From NCBI GenBank assembly GCA_965230015.1, contig CBDDKF010000015.1, positions 62,001 to 126,000 on the forward strand: DNA of 64,000 nt. Direction: 5' to 3'. Positions 15,810 through 23,938 of this stretch are shown here, in pieces. The first letter of the stretch is position 1. Each line of letters begins with the position of its first letter. The notes below the pieces were generated by a model that did not search any database, had not been told where the DNA came from, and saw only the letters and a program-made list of their open reading frames with translations. This stretch comes from JABSQH01 sp965230015 (GTDB lineage Bacteria; Actinomycetota; Acidimicrobiia; Acidimicrobiales; Ilumatobacteraceae). The translations under genes and the position numbers were made by a program.

Positions 15810-17218
15810 CACAACGGCCCTCCGAGCCCGTCGCCGCACACGCGGGCACCCAGGGCGAAGCTGCACGTGACGCCGTCGCCACCGGCGACCGAGTCGTTCT
15901 CGCCGGTTGCCTGGTTCATGAATCCACCGGACACCGAGGTGCGCTCACCGCCGGCTGTGTTGTTGGCACCACCGGAGACCGACGATGCGGTGTTGACCGC
16001 GTCGTTGTTCGATCCACCCGACACCGACGCTCCGGTGCTCGTCGCCTCGTTGTTCAGGCCGCCGGACACCGAGGAATGCACACCTGACGCGGCGTTGCCA
16101 TTCCCTCCCGACACCGAAGCGCCGTTGCTCCCAGCGGTGTTGTCACGTCCGCCGCTCACCGACGACCAAAAGGCGTTCGCCTCGTTGTCGCGACCTCCCG
16201 AGATCGACGACGCCTGCGACGTGGCGGTGTTCCCGTAACCGCCGAGGACACTCGCGTAGCTCCCCTCGGTTGCGTTGACCGCGCCACCCGTCACGACCGT
16301 TGCGGTGCCGCCGGCGGTGTTGCTGTTACCGCCGAGCACGTTCGAATACGGGCCCTCGATCGTGTTGAACGATCCGGCGACGATCCCGCCGTAGCTGACC
16401 CAGCTGTTATGAGTCCCGACCACGAGGTTGTGACTACCGCTTCGCACAGCGGGCAGGTTCGCGTCTTCGTTGTAGCCGATGATCAGGTTGCCAACACTTG
16501 TGCAGCTCTCCGGGAAGGTTCCGCCACACGGCGTGGATCCCCTTCCATCGACGACTTGCACGTTTACTCCCGAGAACCGGAGCGTGTCGATGCCGTCGAC
16601 CTCGAGTCGGCTGACACCTTCGAGCCGGCCGAGCAAGGTGTCGAGCTCGGCCTCCACAGCGTTGAGCCGGGTGTGGAGTTCGCTGAGGCTGGCCGTGGAG
16701 TAGTAGCCGACCACATCACCCACCACCGACACCTGACCGTTCTGGTTGAACAACTTGATCGCCCCCGACGGCGACAACGACACATCCACCTTGTTCGGAA
16801 ACGGCGCCTGACCCGCCGAGAAGTTCAAGTTGGAGATCAACGGCACCTCGGTCAGATCCGCCGGAAACAACCGCAGATTCGACTGCGCCGTCGGACCCAC
16901 CGCAGTGACATTCATCGCCACCCCCACCGCATCGCCCGGGATCGCCAACTCCCCCACACACTCACCAACACCACCGGTGATCTGCTGCACAAACACCTCA
17001 CCAGCACCCAACGGCTCAGACCGCGGACCCACCTGATTCGGCGCCGGCCGATAATCGAACGCTCGACACCCCGCCGTCGGCACAAACGTCGCATCCGAAT
17101 CACCCGGCGCCGCATCCACCCGCCACGCCGCCAACACGACCGCCGCAACAACGGCCCCGATCATCGCTGCGGTGACCAACCAGACCACCGACCGCACTCG
17201 AACTACTGCTGCGGACAT
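15809..17218 (-). CDS. Secreted repeat protein with YadA-head-like repeats (first copy)
   Basis: 469 residues from the ATG at 17218, preceded by GGAGGGAG. A signal/transmembrane segment (VVWLVTAAMIGAVVAAVVLAAW) leads to the shared module (APGDSDATFVPTAGCRAFDYR to DVVGYYSTASLSEL), a short coiled coil (LNAVEAELDTLLGRLEGV), and about 12 repeats of the pattern SVSGGxxNxAxG (residues about 255-445). It ends in AGGDGVTC and VCGDGLGGPL, the same closing as its paralogue. It heads a three-gene operon on the minus strand. A role as a trimeric or fibrous surface adhesin is inferred from the repeats. Confidence 0.8.
   Translation of the reverse strand: MSAAVVRVRSVVWLVTAAMIGAVVAAVVLAAWRVDAAPGDSDATFVPTAGCRAFDYRPAPNQVGPRSEPLGAGEVFVQQITGGVGECVGELAIPGDAVGVAMNVTAVGPTAQSNLRLFPADLTEVPLISNLNFSAGQAPFPNKVDVSLSPSGAIKLFNQNGQVSVVGDVVGYYSTASLSELHTRLNAVEAELDTLLGRLEGVSRLEVDGIDTLRFSGVNVQVVDGRGSTPCGGTFPESCTSVGNLIIGYNEDANLPAVRSGSHNLVVGTHNSWVSYGGIVAGSFNTIEGPYSNVLGGNSNTAGGTATVVTGGAVNATEGSYASVLGGYGNTATSQASSISGGRDNEANAFWSSVSGGRDNTAGSNGASVSGGNGNAASGVHSSVSGGLNNEATSTGASVSGGSNNDAVNTASSVSGGANNTAGGERTSVSGGFMNQATGENDSVAGGDGVTCSFALGARVCGDGLGGPL
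16668..17136 (-). repeat. 469-bp near-identical direct repeat, copy 2
   Basis: Partner of 15256-15724, with one mismatch. Within this block the coding strand uses more T- and G-ended codons (for example GGT, GTT, GTG, TTG) than the C-rich surrounding genes. Confidence 0.93.
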
Positions 17219-17354
17219 CCCCGCTCCCTCCACGTCACGGCGCCGCCGATCGGCGCCGGTGCCAGGGAAACGGAGCGACTGCTCAGACGCCTGAGCAACC
17301 GTTACTCAATGTGTGAAATCCACCCGTCGGCAGGTCCCGTAGCATCGACGAGCG

Positions 17355-19979
17355 GTGGGGGTCATCGGTCGAGACGAGGAGCTGACGAGGGCATTGGCCG
17401 CGCTGACGGCAGCACCCGGATGTCTCGTGCTCACCGGAACAGCAGGTGTCGGCAAGACCCACCTCGCTGGCGCGATCGGGGCGCAACTCGCCTCCCAAGG
17501 CCACTCCGTGTCGCGTGTGGTCGGCACGCGCACCGCAGCATCGGTGCCCCTCGGCGCACTCGCGCCATTGCTGCCGACGATGCCGGCAAACCCCGACATC
17601 GAGAACGCGGCTGCGGGTGCCGGCACGCTGATGATGCTGCAACATGCGATCGGCAGCTTGACCGGCGACAACGACGGCCACCGGCGCGTGCTGATCATCG
17701 ACGACGCGCAGCACCTCGACCCGACGTCGGCGATCGTCGTGTCACAGCTCAGCGTCGACGGCCAGGTCACCACCATCCTCACGATGCGCAGCGGCGACGC
17801 CACGCCCGAGCCGATCACCGCGCTCAGCAGGAGCGGCTCGACGATACGCATCGACCTCGATCCGCTCGACGAAGTCCAGAGCGGCACACTCGCCGCAGCG
17901 CTGCTCGGCGGCCCCCTCGACGGGGGCGCATCCCACCGCCTGTACTCGCTCGGGTTGGGAAACCCGCTGTACCTCGAGGAACTCATTGCCAGCGCACGAC
18001 GCGACCATGCGCTCGTCCAATCCGACGGCGTATGGCGTCTGGTCGACGAGTGGCGGCCCGCCATCCACGGTGGGCGCGTCGCCGACCTCGTGCGCGCCCG
18101 ACTCGACGAGCTCACCGACGACGAACGCGAGCGCCTGGAACTGCTGGCGCTGTCGGAGCCCGTGGACCTCGACCGCGCCGAACGCTTGGTCGAGCCGGCC
18201 ACGCTGGAGGCGCTGGAGATGGCCGACCTCATCGCCATCAAAGACGGGCGCGTCGAGATCCGTCACCCACTCGTCGGCGAGGTGGTGCGGTCGAGCATCG
18301 CCGTCACCCGCCGCAAGCGGCTCTACGCGACGTTGGCCGCACACTCCGATCCAGACACCGACGACGACATCGGGATGATGCAGCACGCGCTGTGGGTGCT
18401 CGAGTCCGAAGTCGTCGACCGCGAACTCTTCGCGGCGGCCACCAAGTTCGCCCGGTTCGCCGACAACTACGCGCTCGGGCTGCGCTTCGCCGAGGCGATC
18501 GTGGCCAATGGCGAACACCTCGAGGCGACCGTGCTGGCCGGCGAGATGGCCTATCAACTGGGCGACTTCGCGGCCAGCGAAACGTGGCTGCGGCGAGCGG
18601 CCGATATCGCCAGCGGTCCCGACGAGGAAGCGCTGGTGGTGATCAATCAACTCTCGACGGTGTACTGGGGCCTCGCCGACTGGGAGGCATGCACCGCCCT
18701 GGTCGACGACTTCCGCCGCCGGCATCCGCAGAGCGATTGGGCCGACGACCTCGAAGGGCTGGTTGCCAGCCAGTGCATGTTCAACGGCGAACCCGACGCC
18801 GCGCTGGCACGACTCGATGGTCTGCGTCGACGCAGCGACCAACGCGCACGCGTGGAGGTTGCGTTCGTCACCGCGCCAGCACTGGGTCAGAAAGGGCAGG
18901 TCGGTGAGGCACTGGAGATCGCCGCGCGCGGCTTCGCCGAGCACGCGCAGCTCGGCGAACAGGTCGGCCTGGGCGCATCGGGCAATCACGTGTTGACGAC
19001 GTTGAGCGTGCAGTCGAATGGCGGGCTGCTCGCAGAGGCGGAAGAGCTGGGTGCGGCGATGTACGACGCCGTCCGCCGCTCGTGGCAGCCCCTGGCGATC
19101 GTGATCGTGTGCTACACCAACGGCCGCACTGCGCTGGCCCAGGGCAGACCGGCCACGGCAGCCCGGTGGTTCCGCGAAGGCGCGGCGAACGCCCGCTCGG
19201 CGCTGTATCGCGATCCGCTGCGATGGTGTCTCGGTGGCCTCGCCCTGGCGCTGGCCCGAGTCGGCGACGACGAAGGTGGCAACGATGCGTTGGCGGAAGC
19301 CGCCGACCTCGACGGGCTCGCCCGCCTTGCCGACATCGACATGCAGCGCGCCACCGCCATGTTGCGCGTGAACCGAGGCGACGTGAGCGGTGCGGCGGCC
19401 GAGTTGGTCGCTCACGCTGCTCGGTGGCGAGCTGCCGGCCATGCGATCAACGAAGCTCAGGCCCTCCACGAGTTGATCTCGATCGGTGAACCGCAGCTGG
19501 CCAGCGAACGGCTCGCCGCGCTGGCCCAGCAGAGCGACGCCGCCTCGATCACCGTTCCCGCGGCCCATGCGGCAGCCGCGTCGGCCGGCGATGTCGATGC
19601 ACTCGAGGCAGTCGCTGCCGAGTACGACGCATACGGCGCGACGTTCGCCGCGGCCGAGGCGCTCGCCGCGGCTGCCCACCACGCCCGAGCGGCCGGCGAG
19701 GTGCGCCGGGCGACGGGACTCACCGCGCGATCGCGGGCACTGGCCGACGCATGCGAGGGATCGATCAACCCGGTGCTGATGACCGGCGACGAGCCGACGC
19801 CGTTGACCAAGCGCGAACGGGAGATCGCCTTGCTGGCCGCCAACGGGATGCGCAGCAAGCAGATCGCCGAGACGCTCACCGTGTCGGTGCGCACCGTCGA
19901 CAACCACCTGCAGAGCGTGTACACCAAACTCGGCATCAACGACCGCTCCGAACTCGCCCACGCGCTCACTCCATCCTGA
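17355..19979 (+). CDS. MalT/LAL-type LuxR-family ATPase transcriptional regulator
   Basis: 874 residues from the GTG at 17355. An AAA/NACHT-like ATPase begins at the N-terminus, with Walker A LTGTAGVGKTH and Walker B VLIIDDAQHLD. A long helical TPR-like region fills residues about 350-780. The C-terminal 65 residues are a LuxR/GerE helix-turn-helix: LTKREREIALLAANGMRSKQ, then IAETLTVSVRTVDNHLQSVY. Proteins of this class are large ligand-responsive activators. It is divergent from the YadA-like operon across a 136-base gap, so it may control the operon, itself, or the patatin gene downstream. Confidence 0.88.
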   Translation: MGVIGRDEELTRALAALTAAPGCLVLTGTAGVGKTHLAGAIGAQLASQGHSVSRVVGTRTAASVPLGALAPLLPTMPANPDIENAAAGAGTLMMLQHAIGSLTGDNDGHRRVLIIDDAQHLDPTSAIVVSQLSVDGQVTTILTMRSGDATPEPITALSRSGSTIRIDLDPLDEVQSGTLAAALLGGPLDGGASHRLYSLGLGNPLYLEELIASARRDHALVQSDGVWRLVDEWRPAIHGGRVADLVRARLDELTDDERERLELLALSEPVDLDRAERLVEPATLEALEMADLIAIKDGRVEIRHPLVGEVVRSSIAVTRRKRLYATLAAHSDPDTDDDIGMMQHALWVLESEVVDRELFAAATKFARFADNYALGLRFAEAIVANGEHLEATVLAGEMAYQLGDFAASETWLRRAADIASGPDEEALVVINQLSTVYWGLADWEACTALVDDFRRRHPQSDWADDLEGLVASQCMFNGEPDAALARLDGLRRRSDQRARVEVAFVTAPALGQKGQVGEALEIAARGFAEHAQLGEQVGLGASGNHVLTTLSVQSNGGLLAEAEELGAAMYDAVRRSWQPLAIVIVCYTNGRTALAQGRPATAARWFREGAANARSALYRDPLRWCLGGLALALARVGDDEGGNDALAEAADLDGLARLADIDMQRATAMLRVNRGDVSGAAAELVAHAARWRAAGHAINEAQALHELISIGEPQLASERLAALAQQSDAASITVPAAHAAAASAGDVDALEAVAAEYDAYGATFAAAEALAAAAHHARAAGEVRRATGLTARSRALADACEGSINPVLMTGDEPTPLTKREREIALLAANGMRSKQIAETLTVSVRTVDNHLQSVYTKLGINDRSELAHALTPS

Positions 19980-19999
19980 AGTACCGGGGTTCCTGAAAC

Positions 20000-20044
20000 A
20001 CCGGGGATTCCAGGCGCCAGGCGCTGGATTTCGCGAACAGAACC
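20000..20044. repeat. Palindromic repeat family B, copy 2
   Basis: It reads ACCGGGGATTCCAGGCGCC, then AGGCGCTGGATTTCGCGAAC and AGAACC. It shares both flanks with the copies at 12782 and 22068. It lies in the gap between the LuxR-type regulator and the patatin gene. A shorter CCGGGGTTCC just before it (19984-19993) may be a partial copy. Confidence 0.75.
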
Positions 20045-20101
20045 AGTTCGGGCGGTCCACGTGTCGTGGGAACATGGTGGGACGACCACGGGAGGCCCGC
20101 C

Positions 20102-22051
20102 ATGACCACCTCGACCACCACCTCCGAGCCACCGCCGTTCGCCTGCGACCTGGTGATGAAGGGGGGCATCACGAGCGGCGTCGTCTACCCGCCGGCGATC
20201 GTGGAGCTGGCCCGCGACCATCGGCTGTACAACATCGGAGGGGCGTCGGCGGGAGCGATCGCTGCGGTCGCCGCAGCGGCGGCCGAGTACGGGCGGCAAA
20301 CCGGCGGCGGTGGGTTCGATGTGTTGGCAGGTATCCCCGACGAGCTGGCGACGACCGATCCCACAACGGGCGAGACGAAGCTGCAGGGACTGTTCGTCCC
20401 GCAGGACAACACGCGCACGTACTTCGACCTGATCTGGGAGCAACGCAAGCTCGGCGATGCGGGCGCGTTCGCCCGGCTGCGTTCGCTCGTGCCGACCGTG
20501 CTCGCCCGCTCGTCGGTGGTGCCGTCCCCGATCGTCGCCCTCGCAGCTTTCGTGCTGCCGATCGCCGCGCTCGTGTGGTTGATCCTCGATCCGGCCCCTG
20601 CGACCATCGCCTTCGCCGTACTCGCCCTGTTGGTCGGCGCAGTGGTCTACTTCGTTGCCCGCCTCGTCGCCGGGGCCCGCGCGCTGCTAGCGAGCGCACC
20701 TGCGCAGCTGAAGGAGAACCGGCACGGGTTGTGTTCGGGGGCGTCCGTGGGCGACCACGTCGGCTTGACGGAGTGGCTCCACGAGCGCATCGAGCAGATG
20801 GCCGGCCCGACACGGGTCGCGGAACCCGCTGGCGAGCGTCGACCGCTCACGTACGGCGACCTGCGCGTCTACGAGATCGGGCTGGTCACCCTCACTACCA
20901 ACCTGTCGCAGAGTTCGAGCGAGAACTTCCCCTTCGACGACAACACCTGGGCGTTCGCTGCCGACGACATCACGGCGTTGTTCCCGGCCGCTGTGGCCGG
21001 CCACATCATCGACCGGGGTCGCGTGGCCACCAGCACCTCTCGCCAACGGGAGCAACTCGAGGGCCAAGGCCTCTTGCAGCTTCCGCCTGCCGACGAACTC
21101 CCGATCCTGCTCGGCGCCCGCATCAGCCTGTCGTTTCCGGTGCTGCTGTCGGCGATCCCGCTGTGGCGCCTCACCCCGGTTCGCCACGGCGAGTCGTGGG
21201 ACACCGAGTATCAGAAGGTGTGGCTGAGCGACGGCGGGATCTGTTCGAACCTCCCGGTGCACCTGTTCGACGCACCGCTCCCGTCACGGCCGACGTACGG
21301 CATCAACCTGTCGTCGGGGACGAGCGGTCCACTCCCGACCTCCGACGACGAGGCGGTGGTGATGTCGTACGCCCACGAGAACGTGTGGCGGCCGATCGGC
21401 ACGGGATCGGGACGGTCCGTGCCCGTCAGCGAGATCGACTCGACGATCGGTCTGCTCGGCGAGGTGTTGAACACGATGCAGAACTGGTCCGACAACTCGA
21501 TGACGCGGGCGCTCGGGGTGCGCGACCGGATCTGCACCATTCGCCTCGGACCCACCGAGGGCGGGATGAACCTCGACATGCCGACCGCGACCATCGAGGG
21601 GCTGGGGCCGCGCGGTCTGGCCGCCGGACAGAACCTTGCCTGGATGGTGCGCGGCGAACGTCCGCCGTTCTCCACCGCCGCGGAGCACGACGACGACATC
21701 GCCGGTGCCCAATGGACGCGGCACCGCTGGACCCGCCTGCGGTCGACCGCGCGCGGTGTCGGCGACTATCTCCAATCGATGACGGCAGGTCGGGTGAAGC
21801 AGGCGGTACCGCAAGCAGGCGACACACACGCCAACGACTACACCTACGACGACCTCACCGAGCGGGCCCGCGAGCTCACGTACCTGCCCTACCGCAGCGC
21901 ATGGAACGACGCCGCGGCGGCGTCGCTGAAGGACGGGATCGACGCGCTCGGCCACATCGACTTGTCGGCGGCGAACACCACGTCACCGCCGCCCTTGCGC
22001 CGACTGCTCCTGGGCACCCGGTCTGCACCCGAGACCGAGGTCAGCGAGTAA
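20102..22051 (+). CDS. Patatin-like phospholipase
   Basis: 649 residues. The ATG at 20102 has GGGAGG upstream. The patatin features are present: an N-terminal oxyanion/Gly stretch (VMKGGITSGVVYPPAI), nucleophile elbow GGASAGAIAAV (Ser in G-A-S-A-G) and the catalytic-dyad Asp in WLSDGGICSNLPVHLFD. Between them lie two hydrophobic segments (residues about 140-200, IVALAAFVLPIAALVWLI and FAVLALLVGAVVYFVA), so the enzyme is probably membrane-bound. Patatins hydrolyse acyl groups from phospholipids or other lipids. At 649 residues it is longer than simple patatins. Nothing in the neighbourhood defines the substrate. Confidence 0.85.
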   Translation: MTTSTTTSEPPPFACDLVMKGGITSGVVYPPAIVELARDHRLYNIGGASAGAIAAVAAAAAEYGRQTGGGGFDVLAGIPDELATTDPTTGETKLQGLFVPQDNTRTYFDLIWEQRKLGDAGAFARLRSLVPTVLARSSVVPSPIVALAAFVLPIAALVWLILDPAPATIAFAVLALLVGAVVYFVARLVAGARALLASAPAQLKENRHGLCSGASVGDHVGLTEWLHERIEQMAGPTRVAEPAGERRPLTYGDLRVYEIGLVTLTTNLSQSSSENFPFDDNTWAFAADDITALFPAAVAGHIIDRGRVATSTSRQREQLEGQGLLQLPPADELPILLGARISLSFPVLLSAIPLWRLTPVRHGESWDTEYQKVWLSDGGICSNLPVHLFDAPLPSRPTYGINLSSGTSGPLPTSDDEAVVMSYAHENVWRPIGTGSGRSVPVSEIDSTIGLLGEVLNTMQNWSDNSMTRALGVRDRICTIRLGPTEGGMNLDMPTATIEGLGPRGLAAGQNLAWMVRGERPPFSTAAEHDDDIAGAQWTRHRWTRLRSTARGVGDYLQSMTAGRVKQAVPQAGDTHANDYTYDDLTERARELTYLPYRSAWNDAAAASLKDGIDALGHIDLSAANTTSPPPLRRLLLGTRSAPETEVSE

Positions 22052-22067
22052 CGCCGCACGGAAATCC

Positions 22068-22110
22068 CGGGGATTCCAGGCGCCTCGCGCCGGAAACCGC
22101 GAACAGAACC
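22068..22110. repeat. Palindromic repeat family B, copy 3
   Basis: It reads CCGGGGATTCCAGGCGCC, then TCGCGCCGGAAACCGCGAAC and AGAACC, with hairpin arms TTCC(A)GGCGC / GCGCCGGAA. It lies between the convergent patatin and TetR genes. Confidence 0.75.
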
Positions 22111-22118
22111 GCGGTGGG

Positions 22119-22692
22119 CTACGCCGCGGCGCGGACCACTTCGGCGAGCGAGTGAGCCACGCTGCGCAGCGGTGCACCATCGCGTGCCGTGCGGGCCAGC
22201 AACAGACCGCCTTCCATACCCGCCAGGATCAACGTGGCGAGTCGTTCGGCGGCGGGCTCGTCGACGCCGTAACTGCTGAGCGCGTCGGCCCACTCCTGCG
22301 ACCAACCGTTGAACACGTCGCGGCCTCGGCGGGCGAGCGCCTCCGAGTGGTGGGCCTGCTCGAGCATGGTCGTGGCGATCGGACACCCATTGGCGTAGCT
22401 GCTCTCCTCGAGCGCCTGGGCGGCGACCTCACCCCACGTTTCGAGGGCGGCCGCCGGATCGTGGTCGGCGAGCAACGCCGACAACAACGCGTGGAACCGA
22501 CCGCCGCTGAGGTCGAGCGCCTCGTCGACGAGCTGGACCTTGCCCTGCGGAAAGTGATGGGCCTGAGAGCCCCACGGCGCATCGGCCTCGTCGACCACAC
22601 GCCGCCAGCTCGTCGCGGCGTAGCCGTCGCGCTGGAGACACTTCGCGGCCGCAGCCACCATGCGTTCACGACTCGATCGTTCGCTCGCCACG
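22119..22692 (-). CDS. TetR/AcrR-family repressor
   Basis: About 190 residues from the GTG at 22692. An alternative ATG at 22754 adds 21 residues. The N-terminal helix-turn-helix (RERMVAAAAKCLQRDGYAAT, then SWRRVVDEADAPWGSQAHHF) is followed by a helical ligand domain with NGCPIATTMLEQ, typical of the LmrA/YxaF-type C-terminal domain. It is divergent from the zinc dehydrogenase gene, and a perfect 16-base dyad lies between them. It likely represses that gene and itself until an unknown ligand binds. Confidence 0.85.
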
Positions 22693-22766
22693 CGCCGAGC
22701 GTACGCCCGGGGCAGAGCAGATGAGTCACGTCCCTGGGCAGCTTGACGAGGCATCAAGCGCGCGAC

Positions 22767-22782
22767 TAAGACAGTCGTCTTA
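22767..22782. promoter_or_regulatory. Putative TetR operator
   Basis: TAAGACAGTCGTCTTA has perfect six-base arms around AGTC. It lies in the divergent control region between the TetR gene and the dehydrogenase gene, and its form resembles known TetR/LmrA-type operators. Confidence 0.6.
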
Positions 22783-22839
22783 TTCGTGTGGTCGTGTCCG
22801 CACCCCCAGGCTCGACCAGCAGGTGAAGAGGAGAATCAG

Positions 22840-23865
22840 ATGCGCCAACTCGTCGTTGTCGATCACGGGTCACTGCGCTGGGACGAGGTCGCCGAGCCGC
22901 ACATCGAGCACGACAACCAGGCGATCGTGCGCCCCCTCGCCGTGGCCACGTGCGACCTCGACGTCGCCGTGATCTCGGGTCGCTATCCGCTGCTCGGAGC
23001 GGCGTATCCGTTCGGCCACGAATCGGTCGCCGAGGTGGTCGAGGTCGGCGACGGCGTCCGTTCGGTCGCGCCCGGCGACCGCGTCGTCGTCCCGTTTCAG
23101 ATCTCGTGCGGCGACTGCGATCGATGCCGCGCGGGACGTACCGGCAACTGCGCGGCGCATCCGCCGATGTCCACCTACGGCCTCGGGGAGATGGGCGGCA
23201 CCGCATGGGGCGGCCACGTCGCCGACCTGGTCGACGTACCCCACGCCGATGCGATGTTGGTACCGCTCCCCGACGGCGTCGCCCCACGCACCGCGGCGAG
23301 CTGCAGCGACAACATGCCCGACGCGTGGCGCACCGTCGGCCCGCCACTCGCCGCGTGGCCGGGCGCCGACGTGCTGATCATGGCCGGGCCCAGCGGTCCG
23401 AACTCGATCGGCCTGTACGCCGTTGGCTTGGCCGTCGCCGCAGGAGCAGGAGGCGTGGTCTACGTCGACGACGACCCCGATCGACTCGCACGGGCCGCCG
23501 CGCTCGGCGCCGACACGCGCGAGTGGGCCGACGATCGGCGGATCGGATCGTTCCCAGTGACGGTCGATGCCAGTGGTGACGAACGGCGGCTGCACTGCGC
23601 ATTGCAGAGCACCGCGTCCGACGGCACCTGCACGTCGCCGTCGGTGTACCTCAACGACCCGACGATGCCGCTCGTGGCGATGTACTCGCGCTGCTGCACG
23701 TTCCAGACCGGACGAGCGCACGCACGACGCGACATCCCCGCCGTGTTCGAGGCGATCGACAACGGATTCGATCCCGACATCGTGACCACCGACGTCGTGA
23801 CCTGGGAGGACGCACCTGACGCACTGGCCGAGCCGTCGATGAAGATGATCATCGAGCGCCAGTAA
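22840..23865 (+). CDS. Zinc-dependent alcohol dehydrogenase-like (MDR) oxidoreductase
   Basis: 341 residues. The ATG at 22840 is preceded by GAAGAGGAG. It has the medium-chain dehydrogenase layout: catalytic Zn site region with PFGHESVAEVVEVGDGV, structural Zn cysteines CGDCDRCRAGRTGNC, and a Rossmann region LIMAGPSGPNSIGLYAVGLA followed by VVYVDDDPDRL. The normal GxGxxG is altered (AGPSGPNSIG). The substrate is unknown. It is probably controlled by the adjacent divergent TetR protein through the dyad at 22767. Confidence 0.82.
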   Translation: MRQLVVVDHGSLRWDEVAEPHIEHDNQAIVRPLAVATCDLDVAVISGRYPLLGAAYPFGHESVAEVVEVGDGVRSVAPGDRVVVPFQISCGDCDRCRAGRTGNCAAHPPMSTYGLGEMGGTAWGGHVADLVDVPHADAMLVPLPDGVAPRTAASCSDNMPDAWRTVGPPLAAWPGADVLIMAGPSGPNSIGLYAVGLAVAAGAGGVVYVDDDPDRLARAAALGADTREWADDRRIGSFPVTVDASGDERRLHCALQSTASDGTCTSPSVYLNDPTMPLVAMYSRCCTFQTGRAHARRDIPAVFEAIDNGFDPDIVTTDVVTWEDAPDALAEPSMKMIIERQ

Positions 23866-23874
23866 CGAAACGAC

Positions 23875-23927
23875 CGTTTGCGTGCAACTTCGCGTCGACC
23901 TGTCGGTCGCAGAGTTGCACGCAAACG
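23875..23927. repeat. Long palindrome family A, copy 1 (between convergent genes)
   Basis: Perfect 15-base arms CGTTTGCGTGCAACT (23875-23889) and AGTTGCACGCAAACG (23913-23927) around 23 bases. It starts nine bases after the dehydrogenase stop and ends 11 bases before the hypE stop, between converging genes. It can fold on either strand and so could act as a two-way terminator. Related copies are at 43061 and 47751. Confidence 0.85.
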
Positions 23928-23938
23928 AACAAACGAGT

